Source: Palsa-883 sp963847615 (lineage in GTDB: Bacteria; Pseudomonadota; Alphaproteobacteria; Acetobacterales; Acetobacteraceae). Taken from it: DNA of 64,000 nt. Within the stretch, counting starts at the first letter, position 1. Each line of letters begins with the position of its first letter. Both the position numbers and the translations under genes were made by a program. Below the pieces are notes generated by a model. It searched no databases. It was given only the letters and a program-made list of their open reading frames with translations, and was not told where the DNA came from. Location of the stretch: assembly GCA_963847615.1 (NCBI GenBank), contig CAWKAN010000012.1, forward strand, positions 124,001 through 188,000, read 5' to 3'. Shown here piece by piece: positions 56,111-64,000 of this stretch.

Positions 56111-56734
56111 TCAGCCGCCCCGCCACACCGCCGCCAGCGCCCCGGCACCGATCAGCAACGTTCCGCCCGCGCGATTGACCACGCGCTGCACGCGCGGCTG
56201 GCGGATGGTGCGCCGCGCCGCCGAAGCGAGCAGCGCGTAGCCCAGCGCATTGGCGGTTGCCAGCGTCAGGAAGCTCGCCTCGAAGATCGCCAGTTGCGGC
56301 ACCAACGCACGCCCCCCGTCGAGGAACTGCGGCAGGAAGGCAATGAAGAACACGATGCTCTTGGGATTGAGCGCGGTCACCGCATAAGCGTGCAGCAGGA
56401 TGCGGCCGGGCCGCGCCGCCGGAGCCATCGCATCGACCACCATATCGGCCACCCGCGCGCGCCACAGCTTGACCCCGAGATAGATCAGATACGCCGCCCC
56501 CACCCACCTCAGCGCGGTGAACAGTTCGGCCGAGGCCGCCAGCAGCGCGCCCAGCCCGACCAGGGAGGCGGTCATCGCGGTGAAGTCGCCGAGCGCCACG
56601 CCGGCCACGGTCGAGCCTGCGGCCCGCCGTCCGTGCCCCAGCGCGTACGCGATCACCAGCAGCACCGTCGGCCCCGGGATCGCCAGCAGCACGGCCGACG
56701 CCGCGACAAAGGCCAGCCAGTGATCGAGCGCCAT
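56111..56734 (-). CDS. LysE/RhtB family amino-acid exporter
   Basis: 207 residues, six hydrophobic segments, N-terminal LLAIPGPTVLLVIAYALGHG and the central ALNPKSIVFFIAFLPQF, both hallmarks of LysE/RhtB. It exports amino acids or related solutes across the inner membrane. Confidence 0.93.
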   Translation of the reverse strand: MALDHWLAFVAASAVLLAIPGPTVLLVIAYALGHGRRAAGSTVAGVALGDFTAMTASLVGLGALLAASAELFTALRWVGAAYLIYLGVKLWRARVADMVVDAMAPAARPGRILLHAYAVTALNPKSIVFFIAFLPQFLDGGRALVPQLAIFEASFLTLATANALGYALLASAARRTIRQPRVQRVVNRAGGTLLIGAGALAAVWRGG

Positions 56735-56830
56735 GTCCGGTCCCCCAGGTCAGCGCGGGATCAATCCATCACCGCCCGGGCCGTGCAAGCGCGCACGCGG
56801 CCGGTCCTGCGTCCGCGCGCCGACCAGCGG

Positions 56831-56862
56831 CGCGATCCTGTTCGCGATCCTGTTCGCGATCA
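56831..56862. repeat. 12-bp direct repeat, 2.7 copies
   Basis: CGCGATCCTGTT occurs twice and then starts again. It lies between the lyase stop codon (56875) and the LysE start (56734). Confidence 0.7.
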
Positions 56863-56874
56863 TACCGGGTGCGC

Positions 56875-57738
56875 TCATACGGGGCGGGACAGGCGTTCGT
56901 CCAACGCCAGGTAGTCAGCCACGCGGATCGCGCTGGCGAGCTCCGGCACCGTTGCCATCCGCGCCCGCTCGCCACCCTTGAGTCCCGCCAGCGCCGAGCG
57001 CACCGCGTGCACGGTCGCCGCCAGAATCTCCTGCGGGTAGACCACCACCCGGATGCCGATGCGCGCCAGCTCCGCGTCGCCCGGCATGAAATGCTTCCCC
57101 GCCGGGGAGGTCACGGCGATCGCCGGTTTGCCCTGGCAGGCTTCGACCGAGGCGCGCATCTCCGCCTCCGACTGCGGCGAATCGAGGAAGCAGATATCGG
57201 CCCCCGCGGCGACGAAATCCTGAACCCGCGTCAACGCCTCGGCGAACCCGCGCGAGGTGCGGGCATCGGTCCGCGCCAGGAGCAGAATACCTTCCTCGCG
57301 GCAGGCCTCGACCGCCGCCCGGCAGCGCAGGCGCGCCGCGTCCCGCTCGATCACCAGCTTGGCACCCTGCTGGCCGAGCGGGCGCGGCCAGATCTTGTCT
57401 TCGATCAGCACGGCGGCGGCGCCGGCGCTTGCGTAGGCGCGGATCGTCTTCTGCACGCTGATCGCATTGCCGTAGCCGGTGTCCCCGTCGGCGAGCCACA
57501 GCACGCCCGGCGCGGCGGCGATGATGGATTCGACCGCGTCGCGCATCTCGGGAAACGCCAGCAGGTCCATGTCCGGCATCGCCAGCCTGGTGGCGGAGAT
57601 CGAGGAGCCGGAGGCGAACCCGACCTTGAAGCCCGCCTCCGCGATCAGGCGGGCGCCCAGGCCGTCGCCACAGCCGGGCATGATCTGCAACGCGGGTTGG
57701 TGCAACAGTGCCTGCATGGCGGCGGCGGGTGAACGCAT
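56875..57738 (-). CDS. Isocitrate lyase / PEP mutase family protein
   Basis: 287 residues from ATG 57738 with AGGGAG upstream. A phosphoenolpyruvate-mutase-like barrel: LWLADGDTGYGN (metal-binding Asp), VLIEDKIWPRPLGQQG and LLARTDAR. The isocitrate-lyase signature KKCGH is absent, which favours an oxaloacetate decarboxylase or other carboxy-lyase activity; the substrate is not certain. Confidence 0.85.
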   Translation of the reverse strand: MRSPAAAMQALLHQPALQIMPGCGDGLGARLIAEAGFKVGFASGSSISATRLAMPDMDLLAFPEMRDAVESIIAAAPGVLWLADGDTGYGNAISVQKTIRAYASAGAAAVLIEDKIWPRPLGQQGAKLVIERDAARLRCRAAVEACREEGILLLARTDARTSRGFAEALTRVQDFVAAGADICFLDSPQSEAEMRASVEACQGKPAIAVTSPAGKHFMPGDAELARIGIRVVVYPQEILAATVHAVRSALAGLKGGERARMATVPELASAIRVADYLALDERLSRPV

Positions 57739-57872
57739 CGGCTTGTCTCCCTGTCGGATCACACTGTGCCGCGGCGCGGCCGATCGGCAAAGCCCGCCGC
57801 CTTCGGGGGGTTGCCGCGTAACGCCGGCGGGCCGGCGTGGTCCAAGTGCCAGGACCTGTGAAGGAGAGGCAC

Positions 57873-58556
57873 ATGCGACGTCGGGACCTGGTGATCGCCG
57901 GATTGGCCGCTTGCGCCGCACCCGCGGCGCGGGCCGCGACGCCGCCGGCGGTGCTGGAGCTGTTCACCTCGCAGGGCTGCTCGTCCTGTCCGCCGGCCGA
58001 TGCGCTGCTCGGTCAGCTCCCGCGCCAGCCCGGCATCATCGCGCTGGCCTGGCATGTCGATTACTGGAACGGCCTGGGCTGGCGCGATCCCTATTCCAGC
58101 CCCGCCGCCACGGCACGGCAGCGCCGTTACGCCGCGGTGCTGCGCGACGAGGTCTACACCCCGGCGCTGGTGGTGAACGGCGCGCGCATGGTGATCGGGT
58201 CCGACCGTCCCGCGGTGCAGGCGGCGATCGGCGCGGTCGGCGGCTTCGCGGTGCCGCTGGCGTTGCGCCGGGACGCCGCGGCCTGGGTCGCCGAGGTCGG
58301 CGCCGCCGGCCGGCCGGTCAGCACGCTGCTGGTCGCCTATGACCCACAGCAGGCCACCGCGGTCGGCGCGGGTGAGAACCGCGGACGGCGGCTGACGGAA
58401 TACCGGATTGTGCGCGAAGCCACGCCGCTCGGCACCTGGGATGGCAGCGCACGGCGCCTCAGGCTGCCAGGCGTTGCCCCGGGCCTTGGCGCGGCGCTGC
58501 TGGTGCAGTCGGGCGATCTGAAGGTGCTTGCCGCGGCGGAGATGGCGCCGGGCTGA
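57873..58556 (+). CDS. DUF1223 thioredoxin-like exported protein
   Basis: 227 residues from ATG 57873 with AAGGAGAG upstream. The N-terminus MRRRDLVIAGLAACAAPAARA has a twin-arginine-like pattern, so Tat export is likely. LELFTSQGCSSCPPADALL carries a CxxC in a thioredoxin-type position, and WHVDYWNGLGW is characteristic of DUF1223. A periplasmic redox role is inferred; no partner is known. Confidence 0.88.
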   Translation: MRRRDLVIAGLAACAAPAARAATPPAVLELFTSQGCSSCPPADALLGQLPRQPGIIALAWHVDYWNGLGWRDPYSSPAATARQRRYAAVLRDEVYTPALVVNGARMVIGSDRPAVQAAIGAVGGFAVPLALRRDAAAWVAEVGAAGRPVSTLLVAYDPQQATAVGAGENRGRRLTEYRIVREATPLGTWDGSARRLRLPGVAPGLGAALLVQSGDLKVLAAAEMAPG

Positions 58557-58576
58557 TCCGCCTCATCGCCCCCGCG

Positions 58577-58738
58577 TCATCGTACCGAGGTGAACAGCGA
58601 GGCCGCCAGTGTCGGCAGCGCCTGCCATTCCGCCGCCAGCCAATACCCGGCGAGCAGAATCATGATCCACGCCACCACGCCCAACAGCGCGCGGCGCGTA
58701 TCACAGCCGGCATCACCCGATTTCCTTCCGGCCGTCAC
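58577..58738 (-). CDS. Small single-pass membrane protein
   Basis: 53 residues from GTG 58738 with GGAGG 7 bases upstream. One hydrophobic helix (LLGVVAWIMILLAGYWLAA) follows a basic stretch with two cysteine/arginine residues. Its start overlaps the stop of a 27-residue frame (CTGTGACG). No family recognised. Confidence 0.5.
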   Translation of the reverse strand: MTAGRKSGDAGCDTRRALLGVVAWIMILLAGYWLAAEWQALPTLAASLFTSVR

Positions 58739-58818
58739 AGCAACCCTCCAAGACCAAGCGGCGACAGCACCAGATATGGGCCAGCCCGATCCGCAGCGCT
58801 GTGATACTCGTCACTCAT
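58735..58818 (-). CDS. Tiny leader-like ORF before the small membrane protein
   Basis: 27 residues (MSDEYHSAADRAGP then a Leu/Gly-rich end) from ATG 58818. The overlap with the following GTG suggests translational coupling, as in leader or co-membrane peptides. An AT-rich stretch around 58870 (CTATATTT on the minus strand) could be its -10 region. Weakly supported. Confidence 0.35.
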   Translation of the reverse strand: MSDEYHSAADRAGPYLVLSPLGLGGLL

Positions 58819-58944
58819 TAAGGCATCTTTAAGCAGGCGTACGCTTTTGTTCCCCAACCGCACGGCAGGCAGAAATATAGCGCATAGGTCGGCGCATTGC
58901 GGTTTCGTCATACTTGTGCCGGCATCCGCCGATCCCGAGGACAC

Positions 58945-60240
58945 ATGCGCGTGAGCCAGAACACCATCCCCGCGCCGCACACCATCGCCAGGGCGACGAC
59001 AGTGGCGGCGACAGTGGCGGCGACGACATCGGCACGCCAGACGGAGACCATGACCTTCGCCATCCTGGCGGCGTTGAGCGTCTGCCATCTGCTCAATGAC
59101 CTGAACCAGTCGCTGGTGGCGGCGATCTACCCGATGCTGAAGGTCAGCTATCATCTCGACTTCGCCGAGATCGGGCTGATCACGCTGGCCTTCCAGCTCA
59201 CCGCCTCGATGCTGCAGCCGGTGGTCGGCATGGTGACCGACCGCAGGCCGATGCCCTATTCGCTGCCGGCGGCGATGGGCTTCACCCTGGTCGGGCTGCT
59301 GCTGCTCTCGGTCGCCTCCAGCTTCGGCGCCATCATGCTGGCCGCGGCGATCGTCGGCGTCGGGTCCTCGGTGTTCCATCCGGAGGCGTCGCGCGTGGCG
59401 CGGCTGGCCTCCGGCGGGCGGCACGGCTTCGCGCAGTCGCTGTTTCAGGTCGGCGGCAGCAGCGGCTCCGCGGTCGGGCCGCTGCTGGCAGCGTTCATCG
59501 TGGTGCCGCACGGACAAGGGTCGATCACCTGGTTCTCCGCCGTGGCGCTGCTGGCGATCCTGCTGCTGACCAACGTCAGCTTCTGGTATCGCAGCCGCCG
59601 GGCGCCTTCGCGGCGCGGCGGTCTGGCCCATGGGATCGAGGCGGCGGGGATCGAGGCGCTGCACTCGCTGTCGCGCCCGAAGGTGCTGGGCGCCGTCGCG
59701 GTGCTGGTGGCGTTGTTGTTCTCCAAGAACGTCTACACCGCCAGCCTCAGCTCCTACTACACGTTCTACCTGATCCAGAAATTCCACCTGTCGGTGCCGG
59801 ACGCGCAGATCCACCTGTTCGTGTTCCTCGGCGCGGTCGCCGCGGGCACCTTCGCCGGCGGGCCGATCGGCGACCGGTTCGGGCGCAAGCCGGTGATCTG
59901 GTTCTCCATCCTCGGCGCCGCGCCGTTCGCGCTGATGCTGCCCTACGCCAGCCTGTTCTGGACCGGCGTGCTGACCGTGGTGATCGGGTTGATCCTGGCC
60001 TCGGCGTTCTCGGCCATCCTGGTCTATGCGCAGGACCTGCTGCCCGGGCGCGTCGGCATGGTGGCCGGTATGTTCTTCGGCTTTTCGTTCGGGCTGGGCG
60101 GCCTCGGCGCGGCGGCGCTGGGCGAACTGGCGGACCACACCAGCATCTATCTGGTCTACCATGTGTGCGCGTTCCTGCCGCTGATCGGGCTGCTGGCGGC
60201 ACTGCTGCCGAACATCGAGCGCCGCCGGGCAATCGCCTGA
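58945..60240 (+). CDS. MFS transporter, fosmidomycin-resistance (Fsr)-like
   Basis: 431 residues from ATG 58945 with GAGG just upstream. Twelve hydrophobic segments; the Fsr markers are SVCHLLNDLNQSLVAAIYPM at the start of helix 1, FHPEASRVARLASGGRHG and GPIGDRFGRKPVIW between helices 8 and 9. The first 50 residues are an Ala/Thr-rich tail with a short duplication (ATVAATVAAT). Substrate unknown; Fsr exports fosmidomycin and related compounds. Confidence 0.9.
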   Translation: MRVSQNTIPAPHTIARATTVAATVAATTSARQTETMTFAILAALSVCHLLNDLNQSLVAAIYPMLKVSYHLDFAEIGLITLAFQLTASMLQPVVGMVTDRRPMPYSLPAAMGFTLVGLLLLSVASSFGAIMLAAAIVGVGSSVFHPEASRVARLASGGRHGFAQSLFQVGGSSGSAVGPLLAAFIVVPHGQGSITWFSAVALLAILLLTNVSFWYRSRRAPSRRGGLAHGIEAAGIEALHSLSRPKVLGAVAVLVALLFSKNVYTASLSSYYTFYLIQKFHLSVPDAQIHLFVFLGAVAAGTFAGGPIGDRFGRKPVIWFSILGAAPFALMLPYASLFWTGVLTVVIGLILASAFSAILVYAQDLLPGRVGMVAGMFFGFSFGLGGLGAAALGELADHTSIYLVYHVCAFLPLIGLLAALLPNIERRRAIA

Positions 60241-60352
60241 ACGAAGCAAGGTCAGGGCTCCGCCCTTGGCGGGAGTCCAGAGGGCAGCGCCCTCTGGTGG
60301 GGTCCAGGGGCGAAGCCCCTGGCCTTGCTTCGTTCAGGCGATTGCCCGGCGG
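60222..60352. repeat. 30-bp perfect inverted repeat enclosing a hairpin cluster
   Basis: 60222-60251 and 60323-60352 are exact inverted copies. The left arm contains the last six codons of the MFS gene, including its TGA. The 71 bases between hold CAGAGGGCAGCGCCCTCTG and CCAGGGGCGAAGCCCCTGG hairpins and a GGGCTCCGCCCTTGGCGGG block. As RNA the whole would fold into one large branched stem and could terminate the MFS transcript. Confidence 0.9.
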
Positions 60353-60377
60353 GCTGTTGGCCCGTAAACCGCCGGGA

Positions 60378-62240
60378 ATGAGCCTACTCGTCATCTCCAG
60401 CCTCACCATCCGTTTGGGTGGCCGCACGCTCTTGGACGCTGCCGACCTGACCGTCGACCCTGGCCGGCGCATTGGCCTGGTCGGCCGCAATGGCGCCGGC
60501 AAGTCCACGCTGCTGCGCGCCATTGCCGGCGAACTGGTGCCGGACGGCGGCGAGATCCGCCTGGCCGCAAGGGCGCGGATCGCCACGGTGCACCAGCAGG
60601 CGCCGGACGGTCCGGACAGCCTGACCGAGACCGTGCTGAAGGGCGATCCGGAGCGTCTGGCGCTGCTGGCCGAGGTCGAAACCGCCGCGCCCGAGCGCCT
60701 GGGCGAGATCCATGACCGGTTGCTGGCGATTGGCGCGGATGCGGCGCCGGCGCGCGCGGCGACCATCCTGGCCGGGCTCGGCTTCGATGAGGCGGCGCAG
60801 GCACGCCCGGTATCGTCGTTCTCCGGCGGTTGGCGCATGCGCGTGGCGCTGGCCACGGCGCTGTTCGCCAACCCCGACCTGCTGCTGCTGGACGAGCCGA
60901 CCAACCACCTGGACCTGGAGGCGACGCTGTGGCTGGAGGGCTGGCTCGCTCGCTTCCCCGGTGCCGCGCTGGTCGTCTCGCACGACCGCGGCCTACTGGA
61001 CCGCGCGGTGGAGGCGATCGCGCATCTCGATCGCGGCAAGCTGTCGCTGACCCCCGGCGGCTTCGACGAGTTCGTGCGTATCCGCACCGAACGCGCGCTG
61101 CAGCAGGTCAGCGCGGCGAAGCGTGTCGCGGCGGAACGCGCGCACATCCAGTCCTTCGTCGACCGCTTCCGCTACAAGGCGAGCAAGGCGCGCCAGGCGC
61201 AGGCGCGCATCAAGGCGCTGGCAAGGCTGCCGCAGATCGAAACGATCATCGAGGCGACGCCGACCCGCTTCAACTTTCCCGAGCCATCGCGCATCGCCCC
61301 GCCGATCCTGGCGCTGGAGCGGGTCTCCGTGGGCTACGATGGGGTTGCCGTGCTGCGCGGTCTTTCGCTGTCGATCGACACCGACGACCGCATCGCGCTG
61401 CTGGGGGCCAACGGCAACGGCAAGTCCACCCTGGCGAAACTGTTTGCCGGGCGGCTCGATCCGCTGGACGGCGAGCTGCGCCGCAGTTCCAGGCTGCGCG
61501 TCGGCTATTTCGCCCAGCACCAGGAGGACGAGCTGGTGGCCACCGAACCGCCGCTGGACCACATGGCCCGCGTGCTGCCGCGCGCCAGCCCGAGCCAGGT
61601 GCGCGCCCAGCTCGCGCGTTTCGGGCTGGACGCGGACCGGGCGCAAACGCCGGTCGCCAACCTGTCGGGCGGCGAAAAGGCGCGCCTGCTGCTGGCACTG
61701 GCGACGCGCGAGGCGCCGCATCTGCTGATCCTCGACGAGCCGACCAACCATCTGGACATCGACGCGCGCGAGGCGCTGGTGAAGGCGCTGGCCGACTTCC
61801 AGGGCGCGGTGCTGCTGATCACGCACGACCCGCATCTGGTGGAGCTGGTGGCCGACCGCCTGTGGCTGGTCGCCGACGGCACGGTGCGTCCGTTCGACGG
61901 CGATCTGGACGAGTATCGCGCGCTACTGGCTGAGCGTGCCCGCCCGGCGGCGAAGCCGGACGCCGGCACCAAGCGCGACGACCGGCGCGAGCGGGCCGAG
62001 GCGCGCGCCGCACTGGCGCCGTTGCGCAAGCAGGCGAAGGAGGCCGAGACGCGGCTGGCGAAGCTGGCAGCGGAACGCGCCACAATCGAGAAGAAGCTGG
62101 CGGATCCCGCGCTGTATGGGCCGGGTCGGGCGGGCGAGATTGCCGCGACCAATGCGCGGCTCGCGGCGATCCGCCGGCTGTCGGCGGCTGCCGAGGCCGA
62201 GTGGCTGGCCGCGGAGGAAGCGCTGGAGGCGGCCTCGTAG
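60378..62240 (+). CDS. ABC-F family ATPase (Uup-like)
   Basis: 620 residues with two ABC domains and no membrane segment. Walker A GRNGAGKS and GANGNGKS, signatures FSGGWRMR and LSGGEKAR, Walker B LLLLDEPTNHLD and LLILDEPTNHLD. The arginine/alanine-rich linker (RFRYKASKARQAQARIKAL) and a C-terminal coiled coil (about residues 545-615) are as in Uup-type proteins, which act on ribosomes or on DNA structures. Confidence 0.92.
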   Translation: MSLLVISSLTIRLGGRTLLDAADLTVDPGRRIGLVGRNGAGKSTLLRAIAGELVPDGGEIRLAARARIATVHQQAPDGPDSLTETVLKGDPERLALLAEVETAAPERLGEIHDRLLAIGADAAPARAATILAGLGFDEAAQARPVSSFSGGWRMRVALATALFANPDLLLLDEPTNHLDLEATLWLEGWLARFPGAALVVSHDRGLLDRAVEAIAHLDRGKLSLTPGGFDEFVRIRTERALQQVSAAKRVAAERAHIQSFVDRFRYKASKARQAQARIKALARLPQIETIIEATPTRFNFPEPSRIAPPILALERVSVGYDGVAVLRGLSLSIDTDDRIALLGANGNGKSTLAKLFAGRLDPLDGELRRSSRLRVGYFAQHQEDELVATEPPLDHMARVLPRASPSQVRAQLARFGLDADRAQTPVANLSGGEKARLLLALATREAPHLLILDEPTNHLDIDAREALVKALADFQGAVLLITHDPHLVELVADRLWLVADGTVRPFDGDLDEYRALLAERARPAAKPDAGTKRDDRRERAEARAALAPLRKQAKEAETRLAKLAAERATIEKKLADPALYGPGRAGEIAATNARLAAIRRLSAAAEAEWLAAEEALEAAS

Positions 62241-62460
62241 CCGCGCGGCGCCGACCGAAGGCGGGCGCTGCGGCGGAGGCGGCAGGCGACGCATCGGCCC
62301 AGGGGTACGGCGCGCCACAGCACACGCTGGGGACACGATCTGGCGGGCCCCGCAAGAGGGGCCCAATTAAGCCGGGATTCACCCAAGCGGCATAAAGCCA
62401 TGCGGACGGGACATGATCGCGCTTCGTGCGAAGCGCATCGCATGGATGATGGGAGCCAGA

Positions 62461-63246
62461 ATGGATCCGAATACGCTGCCGCGGGCGATTGCGCTGCAAT
62501 TCGACACCGGCGAGATCGTCTATCCGGCCGGCGGGCAGCCGATGGCGCGGACCTGCAGCTACAACGGCAGCGGGTTGCGCTGCTTCGGCAAGACCACCGA
62601 TTTCCTGGACGACCCGCGCTATCGCCAGGCGCACGCGCGTGGCTGGACCGGGGGCGGCAAGAAGACGCGCCATATCGACGACAATCGCTGGATCGTGCAC
62701 GTCGCGCTGTGGGCAGCCAGCCAGGCGGCGCGGCTCGCGGGCGATTTCGTGGAATGCGGCGTCGATACCGGCATGATGTCGCTGGCGATCTGCGACTGGC
62801 TCGATTTCAACCGGCTCGACAAGGATTTCTGGCTGTTCGACACCTATAGCGGCATCCCCGACGCGCAGATGACCGAGGCGGAGAGCAACGGCATCGGCGG
62901 CTGGCATAACCGCGAAGCCTACCAGGAGTGCTTCGCGGACGCGGTGGCGCATTTCGCGCCCTGGCCACGATGCCGCCTGGTGCGCGGCATGGTGCCTGAC
63001 ACACTCGCCACATTTCCGGCGGACCACCGCGTTGCCTACCTGTCGATCGACATGAACATCGTGTTGCCGGAGATTGCGACCATCGAGTTCTTCTGGGACC
63101 GCCTGGTGCCCGGCGCGCTGGTGCTGCTGGACGACTACGGCTGGTCAACCCACATCGCGCAGAAGACCGCCTTTGACGCATTCGCCCGGGCGCATGGAAC
63201 GATGGTCCTGAACCTGCCCACCGGGCAGGGCCTCATCATCCGCTGA
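62461..63246 (+). CDS. TylF/MycF-type class I methyltransferase
   Basis: 261 residues from ATG 62461 with GGGAG 6 bases before it. FVECGVDTGMMSLAI is the SAM loop; DTYSGIPD, the metal-binding AYLSIDMN and LLDDYGW match TylF/MycF macrocin O-methyltransferases. Such genes often sit in sugar or cell-surface loci; the acceptor here is unknown. Confidence 0.85.
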   Translation: MDPNTLPRAIALQFDTGEIVYPAGGQPMARTCSYNGSGLRCFGKTTDFLDDPRYRQAHARGWTGGGKKTRHIDDNRWIVHVALWAASQAARLAGDFVECGVDTGMMSLAICDWLDFNRLDKDFWLFDTYSGIPDAQMTEAESNGIGGWHNREAYQECFADAVAHFAPWPRCRLVRGMVPDTLATFPADHRVAYLSIDMNIVLPEIATIEFFWDRLVPGALVLLDDYGWSTHIAQKTAFDAFARAHGTMVLNLPTGQGLIIR

Positions 63247-63349
63247 CCGGCGGACACCGGCGTGTCCAACCGGCGCGGGTTTCGCCAGGGTGACGCCTGC
63301 GCCGAATGCCACCCGGCGGGCGCCGCCCAGCATGGTGGGGCGCCGCGCT

Positions 63350-63382
63350 CGCCTGGCATCGGCGCCACACCGATGCCAGGCG
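63350..63382. terminator. Bidirectional hairpin between convergent genes
   Basis: CGCCTGGCATCGG and its exact complement around a 7-base loop, followed by TTGGCGTTTTG on the plus strand. Confidence 0.65.
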
Positions 63383-63406
63383 TTGGCGTTTTGTGCATGT
63401 TCCTAT

Positions 63407-64000
63407 TTATGGACGCGTTCGTCGCAGCATCTCGCGCAAGGTGGCGTTGAACTCCTCCGGCGCCTCATAGGCCACCCAGTGGCCGGCGCCCGGTATCATG
63501 TGGAAGTTCACCTCGGGGCGCATGGCGCGCAGCGCCGCCTCGCGCTCGTGGGCGTGTGGATTGGCGGGAGGATCAAGTCCGCCCCAGATGCCGTTTACCG
63601 GCACGTGCACCGTCTGCAACGCCGTGCGCAACGCGCCGCTGCGCGACAGCATCGGCGTCTTCAGCCGCGAATGCCGGGTGTTCCAATCCTGGATCAGCAG
63701 GGCCAGTGCATCGATCTTGGCGGGATCGGCGATCATTAGGCGATTGAGGTTGGTGCGGTGCGCGGCCACGCGCGCGTCGCCCATCAGGTGACGTACCTTC
63801 AGCAGTTCGACCTGGTAGGCAGACGGCCCGACGCCGCCGGAGCAGATGAGCGTCAGCGACCGCACGCGCGCGCCGTGCAGCGCGGCGAGGCAGCTTGCCG
63901 CGGTGCCGCCGAAGGAAAACCCGGCGAGATCATAGGTTGCATCCGGCTCCAGAATGATACCGAGGCCCTGCCCGAGAATGGCGGCTACGGTCTCCGCGGT
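63407..64000 (-). CDS. Alpha/beta hydrolase, cut by the window edge
   Basis: The 198 C-terminal residues are visible. The nucleophile elbow is GFSFGG, about 30 residues in from the edge; GGLDPPANP carries the acid and GAGHWVAYEAP the catalytic histidine. It resembles 3-oxoadipate enol-lactonase or C-C bond hydrolases. The start lies outside. Confidence 0.88.
   Translation of the reverse strand, partial: TAETVAAILGQGLGIILEPDATYDLAGFSFGGTAASCLAALHGARVRSLTLICSGGVGPSAYQVELLKVRHLMGDARVAAHRTNLNRLMIADPAKIDALALLIQDWNTRHSRLKTPMLSRSGALRTALQTVHVPVNGIWGGLDPPANPHAHEREAALRAMRPEVNFHMIPGAGHWVAYEAPEEFNATLREMLRRTRP

Overview
The window is a high-GC bacterial chromosome segment with dense, often overlapping genes and frequent GTG/TTG starts. 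Gene content points to an alphaproteobacterium, most likely Rhodospirillales/Acetobacteraceae: an hpnI-hpnJ hopanoid pair, a ybeY-phoH-miaB block, an NsrR/Ric nitrosative-stress pair and an MdtABC-type efflux operon. This placement is inferred from gene content and codon bias, not from a marker-gene search.

Layout. 1-1300: a broken DNA-methyltransferase tail and a GxxExxY (PD-(D/E)XK) gene framed by inverted short repeats. 1376-3103: a divergent Rrf2/NsrR-type regulator and Ric (ScdA/YtfE) gene with two copies of a TGGTAT-N5-ATACCA operator between them, then MogA. 3356-10366: housekeeping genes (BI-1/YccA protein, FtsX-type ABC permease and ATPase, TesA-like esterase, ThpR, RsmB). 10516-21000 is an accessory graveyard: an integrase fragment, a two-component system truncated on both sides, an IS10-like IS, an IS630 transposase split by a 350-bp ISL3-like element, a nitroreductase, a 1476-residue secreted repeat protein with a tail-fibre look, and a decayed IS66.

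21961-28390 returns to core genes: typA (interrupted by ten single-base insertions), corC, ybeY, phoH, miaB. 28870-34420 is a five-gene branched-chain-type amino acid ABC importer, followed on the other strand by dadA and an Asp/Glu-racemase-family gene, so uptake and D-amino-acid oxidation sit together. 36651-45876 is an MdtABC-type RND efflux operon with its own outer-membrane lipoprotein; both pump genes carry +1 frame breaks. 45935-49947 holds a MetE-like methyltransferase and hpnJ-hpnI.

50148-53067 holds two short-chain dehydrogenases and a secreted hydrolase, with 17 perfect copies of a 14-bp tandem repeat in front of the first dehydrogenase gene. argG follows, then two toxin-antitoxin-like pairs: a stand-alone colicin-E3-type ribonuclease with an acidic overlapping partner (54564-55102), and a HigBA-type pair with a palindromic operator (55263-55977). 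The rest (56111-64000) is a LysE exporter, a PEP-mutase-family lyase, a DUF1223 thioredoxin-like protein, two overlapping tiny ORFs, an MFS transporter ending in a 30-bp perfect inverted repeat, an ABC-F ATPase, a TylF-type methyltransferase and a truncated alpha/beta hydrolase.

The points most worth following up are the colicin-E3-like pair, the perfect tandem array, the all-insertion frame breaks in typA and mdtBC, the nested mobile elements, and the large repeat protein with its frame-shifted small partner. No rRNA, tRNA or CRISPR array was recognised.
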